Positions 37,380-46,125 of a stretch of 64,000 nt of DNA are shown here, in pieces. The stretch's first letter is position 1. Every line of letters begins with the position of its first letter. The DNA lies in NCBI GenBank assembly GCA_943787725.1, contig CALSNM010000014.1:1-64000 (forward strand). The letters are read 5' to 3'. The DNA comes from an uncultured Flavobacteriales bacterium. Lineage in GTDB: Bacteria; Bacteroidota; Bacteroidia; Flavobacteriales_D; Parvicellaceae. A model generated the notes under the pieces. The model made no database searches. It was not told where the DNA came from and worked only from the letters and a program-made list of their open reading frames with translations. The position numbers and the translations under genes are program-made.

Positions 37380-38159
37380 ATGGGAGGATTAGTAGGAGGA
37401 TTAATTGGGTTTTTGTTAACTCGAAGAGTATGGGGAGCTATTCTTGGCTATATGATTGGATCTGCTTTTACGAATGTAAAAACTTTTCGAAATGGTGAAG
37501 GTCCTCGAAGAAGCTTTGCGGATGGATTTGGTAGTATGGGCGGGGGACATAATCAAGGCTACTATCGGAAACAGATCAATCAAAATGATTTTGCGACGGC
37601 ATTGCTGGTATTGTCTGGTGCAGTAATGAAAGCGGACGGAAAAGTATTAAAATCCGAGTTGGATTATGTCAAGGCTTTTTTAAATCAACAATTTTCACCA
37701 CAATTTGCAAATGAACAGATCCGTAATTTTAAAGATATATTAAAAAAGGATTTCAATTTAAGTCAGGTCTGTAGTGATATAGTTGGAGTTATGCCCCATC
37801 AACAGCGTTCTGTGCTGGTGCAATATTTATTTGGTATAGCCAAAGCAGATGGTCATGTTTCTGAATCTGAGGTTAAAGTAATTCAACAAATAGCTGATTA
37901 CTTGCGCATATCCTCAATGGAGTTTGAGCAACTAAAGGCAATGTTTTACAAAAGTACCTCAAATGCTTACAGAGCTCTAGGAATTGAAAAGGGCGTTACT
38001 GATTCGGAAGTAAAGAAAGCTTATAGGAAAATGGCTGTAATGCACCATCCCGATAAGTATGAACAAATGGGAGAGGAGCACCAAAAAGCGGCTAAAGAAA
38101 AATTTCAAAAAATTCAAGAAGCATACGAAACAATAAAAAAAGAAAGAGGATTTAGTTAA
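37380..38159 (+). CDS. TerB and J-domain protein (DjlA-like co-chaperone)
   Basis: A 259-residue protein. The N-terminal glycine-rich hydrophobic segment (GGLVGGLIGFLLTRRVWGAILGYMIG) is probably membrane-associated. A TerB-like helical domain about 65-180 contains two acidic signatures (LSGAVMKADGKVLKSEL and LFGIAKADGHVSESEV). A C-terminal J domain carries HPD at 223-225, which stimulates the ATPase of DnaK. The layout matches DjlA. Its stop overlaps the ATG of the rhomboid gene by one base, so the two are translationally coupled. Confidence 0.87.
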   Translation: MGGLVGGLIGFLLTRRVWGAILGYMIGSAFTNVKTFRNGEGPRRSFADGFGSMGGGHNQGYYRKQINQNDFATALLVLSGAVMKADGKVLKSELDYVKAFLNQQFSPQFANEQIRNFKDILKKDFNLSQVCSDIVGVMPHQQRSVLVQYLFGIAKADGHVSESEVKVIQQIADYLRISSMEFEQLKAMFYKSTSNAYRALGIEKGVTDSEVKKAYRKMAVMHHPDKYEQMGEEHQKAAKEKFQKIQEAYETIKKERGFS

Positions 38160-38881
38160 TGTACAAAAATGAAAGAAATTCCCTTTTAAGGGCCGCTTTG
38201 GTTCCTTTTTCCATTCTTTCTTTGATGTGGATTATACATGCTTTTAATTTGCATTATCAATTGCATTTATTTCAATATGGTATAAAACCAAGAGATTTTT
38301 CGGGATCAATAGGGGTTTTGTTTTCTCCATTAATTCATTCAACGAAGGATTTCTCTCATATTATTAACAATTCTGCTCCTATACTGATTTTAGGATGGGC
38401 ATTGTTTTACTTTTACAAAAATATAGCTTGGAAGGTGCTTTTTATATCCTGGCTTATCGGAGGTGCTTTTGTATGGATTTGGGCTAGGCAAGGTACCTAT
38501 CATGCAGGAATGAGTGGTGTTATTTATAGTTTAGCGTTTTATCTTTTTTTTAGTGGTGTTTTTAGAAAAGATGTTAGACTTATGGCGATTTCTCTTTTCG
38601 TCGTCTTTTTATATGGAAGTATGATTTGGGGCTTATTTCCTTTAGACCCATCTGTATCATATGAATCACATTTTTTAGGGGCCTTAGTGGGTTTTGTTCT
38701 TGCTTTTTTCTTAAAAGATGAGGGTGCTACATTTAAACAAAAAAGATATCAATGGGAAATTGATGAAGAGCGGGAGAGGGAAATGGAGAACAATGGCTAT
38801 TCATCGATAAGTGACCCAGAATCAGGATTTATTATTCATTACGAATACAAGCCGAAGGATGATTCAAAAAGATTGGATTAA
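38159..38881 (+). CDS. Rhomboid-family intramembrane serine protease
   Basis: A 240-residue six-helix membrane protein. The catalytic Ser119 lies in YHAGMSGVIYSL (G-x-S-G) and the catalytic His171 in SYESHFLGALVGF. An HxxN pair near residues 67-70 (HIINN) precedes helix 2, as in other rhomboids. The C-terminal 50 residues are charged and cytosolic. Rhomboids cleave membrane-anchored proteins inside the bilayer; substrates here are unknown. It is coupled to the DjlA-like gene and overlaps the end of the opposite-strand gene by 4 bases. Confidence 0.87.
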   Translation: MYKNERNSLLRAALVPFSILSLMWIIHAFNLHYQLHLFQYGIKPRDFSGSIGVLFSPLIHSTKDFSHIINNSAPILILGWALFYFYKNIAWKVLFISWLIGGAFVWIWARQGTYHAGMSGVIYSLAFYLFFSGVFRKDVRLMAISLFVVFLYGSMIWGLFPLDPSVSYESHFLGALVGFVLAFFLKDEGATFKQKRYQWEIDEEREREMENNGYSSISDPESGFIIHYEYKPKDDSKRLD

Positions 38882-40398
38882 AATTCAGAAGCCATGTTAA
38901 AAGCAAAAGGGATAACTTTTAATAGTGAGTGGATATCTTCTTTTCCTAGTTTCAGTTTTCCATGAAGGCAGATGAAGTCATCATTCATTTTATCGTAATA
39001 CATTTCGAATGATTTAAAATCAAATTTATTGATTGTTGGGATCAACAATGCTTGCAGCATGTCCTTGGGTGGGTAGTTCGAAATGAGTTCTTCTATGTTC
39101 ATGCTAAAAGTAAAAGTAGAGTAGCTAGGCTCATACTTCAAGCCTAGTGGAGTGGATGAGAGGAGTAAGTTGTTTCCTATTATCTTTATATAAATATTTT
39201 CATTTATCAGGTTGGGTATTTTTGTGTAGAAGTATCCATCCTTAGCACGTATTGTGGAATCTATTTTTAATAATTCCCTGACAGTTTTTCCGTCTTCAAG
39301 TTCGATTGCCAATACAAAATGCGGCAAGTTTACCAATCGAGATAGTTCTACAGTGTCAATCTGAATTACTGTGTCTAATTTACTATTGTCAATAATAGTA
39401 TTTGATTTTAGTTTGTAAACAGGTTGGTTTCTAAAACCAATAATGCTTGTACAGATTTGACCTGTCCAAGTATCAGCGAGAAAATATTTTTCCGAAGGAA
39501 GCAACGTTTGAAAGTAATCTTTTAATTTCTTTGGATTTAAGCTCATACTTAGACGAAGTAACTCTTCATTATTTAAGGGAAGTATATCAGTACTTTTTTC
39601 GATAATTAAATCTTTTTCGTTTAGAAATAAATGAACAATTGTTTCAACATTATCATCTATCAAGTTTACAGATATCGACTGACTATTGAACATTTTATCA
39701 ATACCAATCATCTCTTCGCCAAAGCCTCTTAAAACTCCTTCTCCGTTCGGTGACCAAATATTAACATGATTCTTTTGTTTGAGGGTTTTAGAAAAGCTTG
39801 AGCTTGCTTCCGAAAGTGAAACGGCTTCATTTGAAAAAACAGACTTATAATGTTCCTCTCCGATAGCAATATTTAATTTAAAAGTTGGGATAATAGGTTC
39901 AATTACAAGGCCAATATTTTCCTTGATTAATACAAGTTTATTATCTTCTTTAAAAAAGTGAACTTGACCACCTCCAATGTCCTTTACAATTGCCTTTTCC
40001 CGCATGCCATTCATCTTTCTTAAAAATTGCGACTCATCAGATAACGTTGCTATGAAACAGCGAAAGAGTTGTTGGTCTTTTGTTCTGGTATCTTGATAAA
40101 TGTAAAAAGCCATTTTTTCCAATGGAACTATACCCGGAAGATCTGCAGATAATTCAGGAGCACCTTCACTTTCTCCAGCAGATAAGACTTCATCTATTTT
40201 GGTAGGGTTAAACTTTAATAATTCGAATAAGTCGTTAGCCAAATACTTTGAATCTAATACAACTACAGCTGTTGCATGTGATGGTATAAAGTTTAAATGT
40301 TTATTGACCGATTCAGCACTTATATAGGAGTATCCAATTAAAATAACTGCAAGCAGTATCGGCCAAAAGGACCACTTTATGAGGTTTTGTTTATTCAT
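38878..40398 (-). CDS. Membrane-anchored protein of unknown function (DUF3352-like)
   Basis: The start at 40398 (MNKQNLIKWSFWPILLAVILIGYSYI) gives 506 residues with an N-terminal membrane anchor and a large extracytoplasmic part. The segment NFIPSHATAVVVLDSKYLANDLFELL resembles the start of DUF3352-type proteins, which report on extracytoplasmic loads; I cannot confirm this. No catalytic motif. An in-frame start upstream at 40494 would overlap the divergent gene and is disfavoured. Confidence 0.65.
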   Translation of the reverse strand: MNKQNLIKWSFWPILLAVILIGYSYISAESVNKHLNFIPSHATAVVVLDSKYLANDLFELLKFNPTKIDEVLSAGESEGAPELSADLPGIVPLEKMAFYIYQDTRTKDQQLFRCFIATLSDESQFLRKMNGMREKAIVKDIGGGQVHFFKEDNKLVLIKENIGLVIEPIIPTFKLNIAIGEEHYKSVFSNEAVSLSEASSSFSKTLKQKNHVNIWSPNGEGVLRGFGEEMIGIDKMFNSQSISVNLIDDNVETIVHLFLNEKDLIIEKSTDILPLNNEELLRLSMSLNPKKLKDYFQTLLPSEKYFLADTWTGQICTSIIGFRNQPVYKLKSNTIIDNSKLDTVIQIDTVELSRLVNLPHFVLAIELEDGKTVRELLKIDSTIRAKDGYFYTKIPNLINENIYIKIIGNNLLLSSTPLGLKYEPSYSTFTFSMNIEELISNYPPKDMLQALLIPTINKFDFKSFEMYYDKMNDDFICLHGKLKLGKEDIHSLLKVIPFAFNMASEF

Positions 40399-40479
40399 GC
40401 TAAATTCTGCCTTCTGTAAATATATCGTTTGCTTTACAAAAACCAATAATATTAAACAGGGAAATTGTAAATTCGTGAC

Positions 40480-41052
40480 ATGTTTTTTGGGCATGAAGAA
40501 ATTAAGGGGTTAGCTGATTCAAAAATTAAAGATTTTTGGCAATGGACTTATTCGGATATTTTAATAAATAAGAATCGAGATGATTTCGGCTTGTATTTAG
40601 TTGCAAACGCTCTTGAATTAACGAAATTTCCTAGAATTGATTGGGGAAATATAGAATTTAGGTATCGCAGAAAAAAAATTGCGGTAAAAACTTCGGGTTA
40701 TATACAAAGCTGGAGACAAAAAAGGCCAAAAAGAGTTTTGTATGATATCGCACCAAAAAAAGGAGTGAATAAAAAAACAGATGATTCTATTACTTTTCGA
40801 AATAGAGAAGCGGAGATCTATATTTTTTGTTTATTGGACCAAAAAGATGTAACAAAAATTGATGTATTGGATTTAAACCAATGGAAATTTTATATCGTAA
40901 GAACTAGGGAATTGGATGAACATTTCCAAGATAAAAAGAAGATAGGAATTCGGCCACTTAATAAATTAGCAAGTCCGGTTCATCATTCCAGAATTAAAGC
41001 GATTTTAGATGATTTAATCGAATTAGATTTAGGTGAAAAAATGGTTTTGTAA
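40480..41052 (+). CDS. Probable PDDEXK-fold (restriction-endonuclease-like) protein
   Basis: A 190-residue protein without signal peptide. The pattern WGNIEFRYRRKKIAVKTSGYIQSWRQ, then ITFRNREAEIYIFCLL and LDLNQWKFYIVRTRELDEHF, follows a family of small nuclease-fold proteins in which the core reads IEVKSxxYLQSW. Here the ExK of the core reads A68-x-K70, so the catalytic Glu is replaced by Ala and activity is doubtful. Asp54 could be the other acidic ligand. No methylase or other defence gene is adjacent. Family placement is from memory of the pattern, not from a search. Confidence 0.5.
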   Translation: MFFGHEEIKGLADSKIKDFWQWTYSDILINKNRDDFGLYLVANALELTKFPRIDWGNIEFRYRRKKIAVKTSGYIQSWRQKRPKRVLYDIAPKKGVNKKTDDSITFRNREAEIYIFCLLDQKDVTKIDVLDLNQWKFYIVRTRELDEHFQDKKKIGIRPLNKLASPVHHSRIKAILDDLIELDLGEKMVL

Positions 41053-41130
41053 TGAAATGGACGATTCAAAAAAATCAGAAATACTAGATTAATTTAATGA
41101 CTAATGGTCTTGGTAATTCCTTTCAGTAAT

Positions 41131-42324
41131 TTATTTTAGTTCATCTAATACTTTTCTTATTCTATTCATCGCTTCCGTTAAATTTTTCTCACTTGCGGCA
41201 TAAGAAATACGAATACAATTCGGAGCGCCAAAAGCTGCACCTGTAACTAAGGCAACATTCGCTTTCTCTAAGATATACATTGTCAAGTCGTCAGCGCTAT
41301 TTACTGTAACAGTTCCATCTGATTTTCCAAAGAACGAACTGATGTCAGGGAATACATAAAATGCTCCTTCCGGTAAATTTATTTTTACACCCTCTATTTC
41401 TCCTAACATTGTAAGCACAAGATCTCTTCTCTTATGAAAAGCCTCTTTCATTTCACTTGTTACAGTTGGGCTTGCTAATACAGCAGCAATAGCTGCTCTT
41501 TGCGCAATACCACATGTCCCTGATGTTATTTGCCCTTGCATTTTTGTGCAAGCTTGCGCAATCCAAGCCGGAGCTCCTATATATCCTATTCTCCAGCCAG
41601 TCATTGCAAATGCTTTAGAAACACCGTTGATTGTAATTACTTGCTCATAAACATCAGGAAATTGCCCTAAACTTTGATGTTTTCCAACAAAGTTGATGTG
41701 CTCATAAATTTCATCACTAATTACAAGAACATTTTCATGCTGTACGATTACGTTGGCCAAGTTTCGCAGTTCATCTTTACTGTATAACGAACCAGTTGGA
41801 TTACAAGGAGAACTGTAAATCATCATTCTGGTCTTATCCGTTATGGCAGCTTCAAGTTCATCCGCCGTAATTTTAAAATCATTTTCGATAGATGTTTCAA
41901 TAATTACAGGAATACCCTCTGCCAGGGCTACTATGTCAGCATATGTAACCCAATATGGGGCTGGAATGATTACTTCATCTCCCGGATTAACCAAACTCAT
42001 CATTACATTTGCAATTGATTGCTTCGCTCCGGTAGAAACAACAATTTGGTTAGCGTCGTAATTTAAATCATTATCTCTTTCGAATTTCTTAGAAATAGCT
42101 TCACGTAAATCTTCATAACCATTTACTGGCATGTATTTCGTATAGTTTTGATCAATTCCTTCTTTTGCAGCTTCCTTTATGAAGTCTGGCGTATTAAAAT
42201 CTGGCTCACCCAAGCTCAAACTTATAATGTCTCTTCCTTCCGCTTTTAACTCTCTGCTCTTGCGTGCCATAGCAATTGTAGCGGATTCGGTAAGTCTGTT
42301 TAATCTGTCTGAAACTTGTTGCAT
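41131..42324 (-). CDS. Aspartate/aromatic aminotransferase (class I, PLP-dependent)
   Basis: A 397-residue fold-type I aminotransferase of the aspartate subfamily I-gamma. It has LSLGEPDFNTPDFIKEAA at the N-terminus, PGDEVIIPAPYWVTYADI, the substrate-binding SSPCNPTGSLYS, and the PLP Schiff-base lysine in GVSKAFAMTGWRIGY. Full length. It is most likely aspartate aminotransferase, though broad specificity is common in this group. It is divergent from the gene at 42527. Confidence 0.93.
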   Translation of the reverse strand: MQQVSDRLNRLTESATIAMARKSRELKAEGRDIISLSLGEPDFNTPDFIKEAAKEGIDQNYTKYMPVNGYEDLREAISKKFERDNDLNYDANQIVVSTGAKQSIANVMMSLVNPGDEVIIPAPYWVTYADIVALAEGIPVIIETSIENDFKITADELEAAITDKTRMMIYSSPCNPTGSLYSKDELRNLANVIVQHENVLVISDEIYEHINFVGKHQSLGQFPDVYEQVITINGVSKAFAMTGWRIGYIGAPAWIAQACTKMQGQITSGTCGIAQRAAIAAVLASPTVTSEMKEAFHKRRDLVLTMLGEIEGVKINLPEGAFYVFPDISSFFGKSDGTVTVNSADDLTMYILEKANVALVTGAAFGAPNCIRISYAASEKNLTEAMNRIRKVLDELK

Positions 42325-42526
42325 TCTGTTTTTTTTATATGTTGCACAAACTTACTAAAGATGTTTTTCAGATACTTCTATTTTGCAATTAAAGTTGTCA
42401 AATATTTTGTAACGATTGTTAATACGGGCATTATATTGAATAGTAAATATATTTCTGATATCTTTTAACTTTATTTGTATTTACACGTAATAAGATAAAA
42501 AAAACAATAGAAAGATTCGCGTAGTT

Positions 42527-43051
42527 ATGGAACATGTAATTGAAATAGTAAAAATATTAATACCAGCATTAGTTGTGTTTTTTGCGGTCTTTATAATTTT
42601 AAAACAATTTTTTGATAAAGAACAATCTATTCGGGAAGATGAATTAAAAATGAAATTAACCAAAGAATACGTTCCGCTTAGGATACAAGCTTATGAGAGA
42701 ACAGTTCTTTACATGGAAAGAATAGACCCCAATAATATGATTATGCGTTTGCATAAACCAGGAATGAGTGCCAGGCTCTTACATTCAGAGATGCTTAAAG
42801 CTATTCGTGAAGAATACGTTCACAATATGACGCAACAAATATATATTTCTATTAAAGCATGGGATGGAGTTAAAACGGCAAAGGAAGAAACCAGTAAAAT
42901 TGTCAACATGAGCATGCGAAATTTAAAAGACACCGCTACCGGAATCGATTTAAGTACTAAAATATTCGAGATAATTTCTAATCTAGAGAAAACACCAACT
43001 GAAATGGCAATAGCTGTTCTCAAAAGAGATTTTCAAAAAGAAATGCGATAG
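42527..43051 (+). CDS. Membrane-anchored coiled-coil protein, conserved in Bacteroidota
   Basis: A 174-residue protein with one N-terminal membrane helix (IVKILIPALVVFFAVFIILKQFF, about 6-28), followed by a charged helical region. The body reads PLRIQAYERTVLYMERIDPNNMIMRL and then EYVHNMTQQIYISIKAWDGVKTAKEET, a pattern I recognise as recurrent in Bacteroidota proteins of unknown function. Function unknown. A bidirectional terminator follows at 43126. Confidence 0.7.
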   Translation: MEHVIEIVKILIPALVVFFAVFIILKQFFDKEQSIREDELKMKLTKEYVPLRIQAYERTVLYMERIDPNNMIMRLHKPGMSARLLHSEMLKAIREEYVHNMTQQIYISIKAWDGVKTAKEETSKIVNMSMRNLKDTATGIDLSTKIFEIISNLEKTPTEMAIAVLKRDFQKEMR

Positions 43052-43125
43052 TTGCTAAGTTTGGCTCGTTAGAATACTAATGAAATCCGATGATTATGAA
43101 TGACTAATGTTGACTATATAAAACA

Positions 43126-43159
43126 AAAAAGCCCGATTGAATCTTCAATCGGGCTTTTT
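43126..43159. terminator. Bidirectional rho-independent terminator
   Basis: GCCCGATTGA (43131-43140), loop ATCT, TCAATCGGGC (43145-43154): a perfect 10-base stem, preceded by AAAAA and followed by TTTTT, so it works on both strands. It lies between the convergent 42527 gene and the S46 peptidase gene. Confidence 0.9.
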
Positions 43160-43178
43160 GATAAGATTTAAAACTTAT

Positions 43179-45443
43179 TTAGTGTGTTGCTTCTACTTTT
43201 TCCTGAATTACTTCTGTTGGTGGTATAGTTATTTCTGCTTTTTTGATTGGCTTCACCGGCTCTTTAACTAAAGTCATTTCTTTAACTAAGTGACTAGCAC
43301 CTGCATACTTGTCAATAATAAATAATGTGTATCTAATATCAACAGAGATAGTTCTTTGGATATTTGGTTCGAAATAAATATCACCACTCATCGCTTCCCA
43401 GTTTCCATCAAATGCTGTTCCTATTAATTGACCTTTTGCATTTATTACTGGACTTCCTGAGTTACCTCCAGTAATGTCATTGTTAGACAAAAATCCCACA
43501 GGTAATCTGCCATCTTTCATTGCATATTGTCCATAATCTTTGCTATTGTACAAGTCCTTTAATTTCTTAGGCACATAAAATTCATGATTTTTATTGTCTG
43601 TAACAACCTCTTTTTGCATAACTCCTTCTAGTGTAGTTATATGGTGGTAATGAATCGCATCAGCACCATCATAAGCTAACACATTACCATACGTAACACG
43701 CATAGTTGAGTTTGCATCAGAAGCATACGCTTTGTCCTTATTCATTTGTTTTGTTCCATCAACAAACAAACGCATCCCTCTAGCTAAAGATTCAGCAGAT
43801 AATTGTTGAGGCATGATAATTTGTTGAATATATATTTCAATAAATTCATTCATTAAGTTGTAAATAGGATCTTTTTCAACTGCCTTTTTGCTAAACTTAT
43901 CTAACCATATGGTTAACTTTTCTTCTGAAGCAAATGGAGATTTAGAATAATACTTTTTCGCAAATGCTTTGAAGTTTCCTTTATACTTTGTTTTGATTTC
44001 GGTCAAAGTTGCGGGATGGTATTTTGCATCTACATTTGACGAAAACATTTCTAACATTGACGCTAACAAGTTTTCGTCAATTTCTTGATTGTAATCTTTA
44101 AAGTAAGCAGGAGCAGCTTCTTTAATTCCTTTTTTAGCCGCTTCAATTTTTTCTTCATTTTCACTTGAAAGTGCTCCTTTCATAGCTGATCTAAAGCCAA
44201 AGTTGCTCATCACAAAAGAAAACACATCAGGTCCTTGAAAAATAGCTTCTTCAAAGTAAACATTTGGCAATGTATACTGATTGTTTTTTCCATATGCTTC
44301 TGCAATTAGCGTTATAGCATTGCCATATTTTGCAGCACGCGTTTTATCAGCGTTTGACCATTTAATATATGCATCTTCAATAGCTTTCTTTTTATCATAA
44401 ACATTGTTTTTCACCAATTGAGCACTCTGTCCAACAAAATATTTCCAATAGTTACTAGTACTAGCATGCTTAGAAGCATATTGAATACGAACTTTTTGTT
44501 CCTTATTCATCCCTATCTCCATAATATCCAATTTTGTTCTTCTAATAAGAACTCGCGCAGGTTGCTCAACAGAAACAGCATCTTGCACTCCATATGAAGT
44601 TAAGTATCTGTCTGTGCTTCCTGGATATCCCATTATCATTGCATAATCTCCTTCTTCGACCCCTGCAATAGAAACGGGTAAATGATGCTTTGGTTTGTAA
44701 GGAACATTATCCTTAGCAAACTCAGCTGGTTTGTTATTTTTGTTAGCGTAAACTCTAAACATGCTAAAATCTCCAGTATGTCTTGGCCACATCCAGTTAT
44801 CTGTGTCTCCACCATATTTCCCAATAGAGCTTGGAGGTGCACCAACCAAACGTACATCATTGAATACATTGTATTTAAACATATAGTATTCGTTTCCGTA
44901 GTAAAAAGATTTGATTTGTAATCTAAAGTCATCTCCTTTTTCAGCACTTTCTTTAGCTTTTAAGGCAGCAATATTTTTTTGGATTAAAGCGGTTCTTTCA
45001 CCTTCTTTCATTTCATCAGTAACCCCCTCCAATACGATGTCTGTTACATCATCCATTCTATCTAGAAACCAAACACCAAAATCTGCAGGAATTTCTTGCT
45101 CTTTATTCATTGCCCAAAATCCGTCAGTCAAGTAATCGTGCTCTGTAGTACTGTTTGCTTGGATTGTTCCGAATCCACAGTGGTGGTTTGTTAACATTAA
45201 ACCTTCTCCAGAAATTATTTCACCTGTACAAAAACCTCCGCCTAATGCAACGATAGCATCTTTTAGACTTGAGTTATTTACGGAGTAAATTTCTTCAGCA
45301 GTAAGCTGTAATCCGCATTTCTGCATGTCTACATGGTTTAACCTTTTGATCAATAAAGGCAGCCACATTCCTTCATCAGCTTTAACGGTGAAAGTGCTTG
45401 ATGCGAAAATAAATGCGAGTGCTATTGCTATATTTTTTTTCAT
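43179..45443 (-). CDS. S46 family dipeptidyl-peptidase, DPP7-type
   Basis: A 754-residue periplasmic peptidase that removes dipeptides from peptide N-termini to feed an amino-acid-using metabolism. Signal peptide to about residue 22 (TVKA). The catalytic His is in LTNHHCGFG and the catalytic Ser662 in GGNSGSP. At Ser+18 the residue is Gly680 (FDGNWE), matching the Gly of DPP7 (hydrophobic P1 preferred) and not the Arg of DPP11 (acidic P1). CAAATGTA at 45508-45515 is a minus-strand TACATTTG, a possible -7 box. Complete gene. Confidence 0.92.
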   Translation of the reverse strand: MKKNIAIALAFIFASSTFTVKADEGMWLPLLIKRLNHVDMQKCGLQLTAEEIYSVNNSSLKDAIVALGGGFCTGEIISGEGLMLTNHHCGFGTIQANSTTEHDYLTDGFWAMNKEQEIPADFGVWFLDRMDDVTDIVLEGVTDEMKEGERTALIQKNIAALKAKESAEKGDDFRLQIKSFYYGNEYYMFKYNVFNDVRLVGAPPSSIGKYGGDTDNWMWPRHTGDFSMFRVYANKNNKPAEFAKDNVPYKPKHHLPVSIAGVEEGDYAMIMGYPGSTDRYLTSYGVQDAVSVEQPARVLIRRTKLDIMEIGMNKEQKVRIQYASKHASTSNYWKYFVGQSAQLVKNNVYDKKKAIEDAYIKWSNADKTRAAKYGNAITLIAEAYGKNNQYTLPNVYFEEAIFQGPDVFSFVMSNFGFRSAMKGALSSENEEKIEAAKKGIKEAAPAYFKDYNQEIDENLLASMLEMFSSNVDAKYHPATLTEIKTKYKGNFKAFAKKYYSKSPFASEEKLTIWLDKFSKKAVEKDPIYNLMNEFIEIYIQQIIMPQQLSAESLARGMRLFVDGTKQMNKDKAYASDANSTMRVTYGNVLAYDGADAIHYHHITTLEGVMQKEVVTDNKNHEFYVPKKLKDLYNSKDYGQYAMKDGRLPVGFLSNNDITGGNSGSPVINAKGQLIGTAFDGNWEAMSGDIYFEPNIQRTISVDIRYTLFIIDKYAGASHLVKEMTLVKEPVKPIKKAEITIPPTEVIQEKVEATH

Positions 45444-45533
45444 GGTTTAATTATTTTTTTTTTCAAATTTATTTAGGATTTTATTATTTTTTTTGAAAAT
45501 ACCCTCGCAAATGTAATAATATAATTGAACCGT

Positions 45534-45726
45534 CCTATTCAAAGCTTTTCTAAAGTTTTCTCTTTTTCGAAGAATTGTAATCCAACAAGCCAGATTGAAA
45601 AGTTTCTAATATTAAAAATTCAAATAACTTTTGCTCATCTCGAAGAGGCACTCCCCATTCTGTATCATGATATTCAACATAAAGAGGGTCCTCTCCACAC
45701 CTCGAGCATCAAGTTATACTTTTCAT
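45534..45726 (-). pseudogene. tag: Relic of DNA-3-methyladenine glycosylase I
   Basis: Reading the minus strand from an ATG at 45726, the translation gives a stop (TGA) at codon 6, then CSRCGEDPLYVEYHDTEWGV, PLRDEQKLFEFLILETFQSGL, and after a frameshift near 45585 WITILRKRENFRKALNR. This is the N-terminal third of Tag, where the family has RCSWC...YHDTEWGVP...LFEFLILETFQAGLSWITIL. The rest of the protein, with the catalytic region, is missing. The region also holds the S46 gene promoter. The in-frame stop, frameshift and truncation together point to a true pseudogene; no function is expected. Confidence 0.8.
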
Positions 45727-45744
45727 TTATAGTAATACAATTTT

Positions 45745-46119
45745 TTATTTTTTCATTATTGAAATAACGATTCTAAACCCATCTGGGTCGATGTAGGTGG
45801 TACCATTGTTCTTCCAGTATGGATTTTTTGATTTAACGGAGCTTAATCCATTGTTGTTGAGGCGTTGCTTAAGAAGAAGATACTCTTCTTTTGTATCGAG
45901 GTAAAAGACTAACAAGTCGTCTTTGTCAGCTTGGTGCGTGGGGCTTTCTTCTGATGTGGTAAATTCAAGATGCCAATTCAATCCTTTTTTGCCTATAAAT
46001 ACGCCATCATATTTATTATGATTGGTAAATTCTCCTAAAACCTCCAATCCTAATAAATCGCGGTAAAACTTGATTATCGGATCTAAATTATCTGTATGTC
46101 TGGCAACTCTAAATTTCAC
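45745..46119 (-). CDS. VOC-superfamily protein (glyoxalase/bleomycin-resistance fold)
   Basis: A 124-residue single-domain VOC protein with beta-alpha-beta-beta-beta units. It has HTDNLDPIIKFYRDLLGLEVLGEF at the N-terminus, WHLEFTTSEESPTHQADKDDLLVFYLD in the middle and GTTYIDPDGFRIVIS at the C-terminus (the typical DPDG-x-x strand). Metal-ligand His and Glu positions are present, but the substrate cannot be read. It lies just downstream of the M3 metallopeptidase gene (6 bases) on the same strand. Confidence 0.8.
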   Translation of the reverse strand: MKFRVARHTDNLDPIIKFYRDLLGLEVLGEFTNHNKYDGVFIGKKGLNWHLEFTTSEESPTHQADKDDLLVFYLDTKEEYLLLKQRLNNNGLSSVKSKNPYWKNNGTTYIDPDGFRIVISIMKK

Positions 46120-46125
46120 TTAGGT

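Noticed and set aside
45525..45767. 80-residue plus-strand open frame
   Set aside because: It is the antisense shadow of the tag relic and of the end of the VOC gene.
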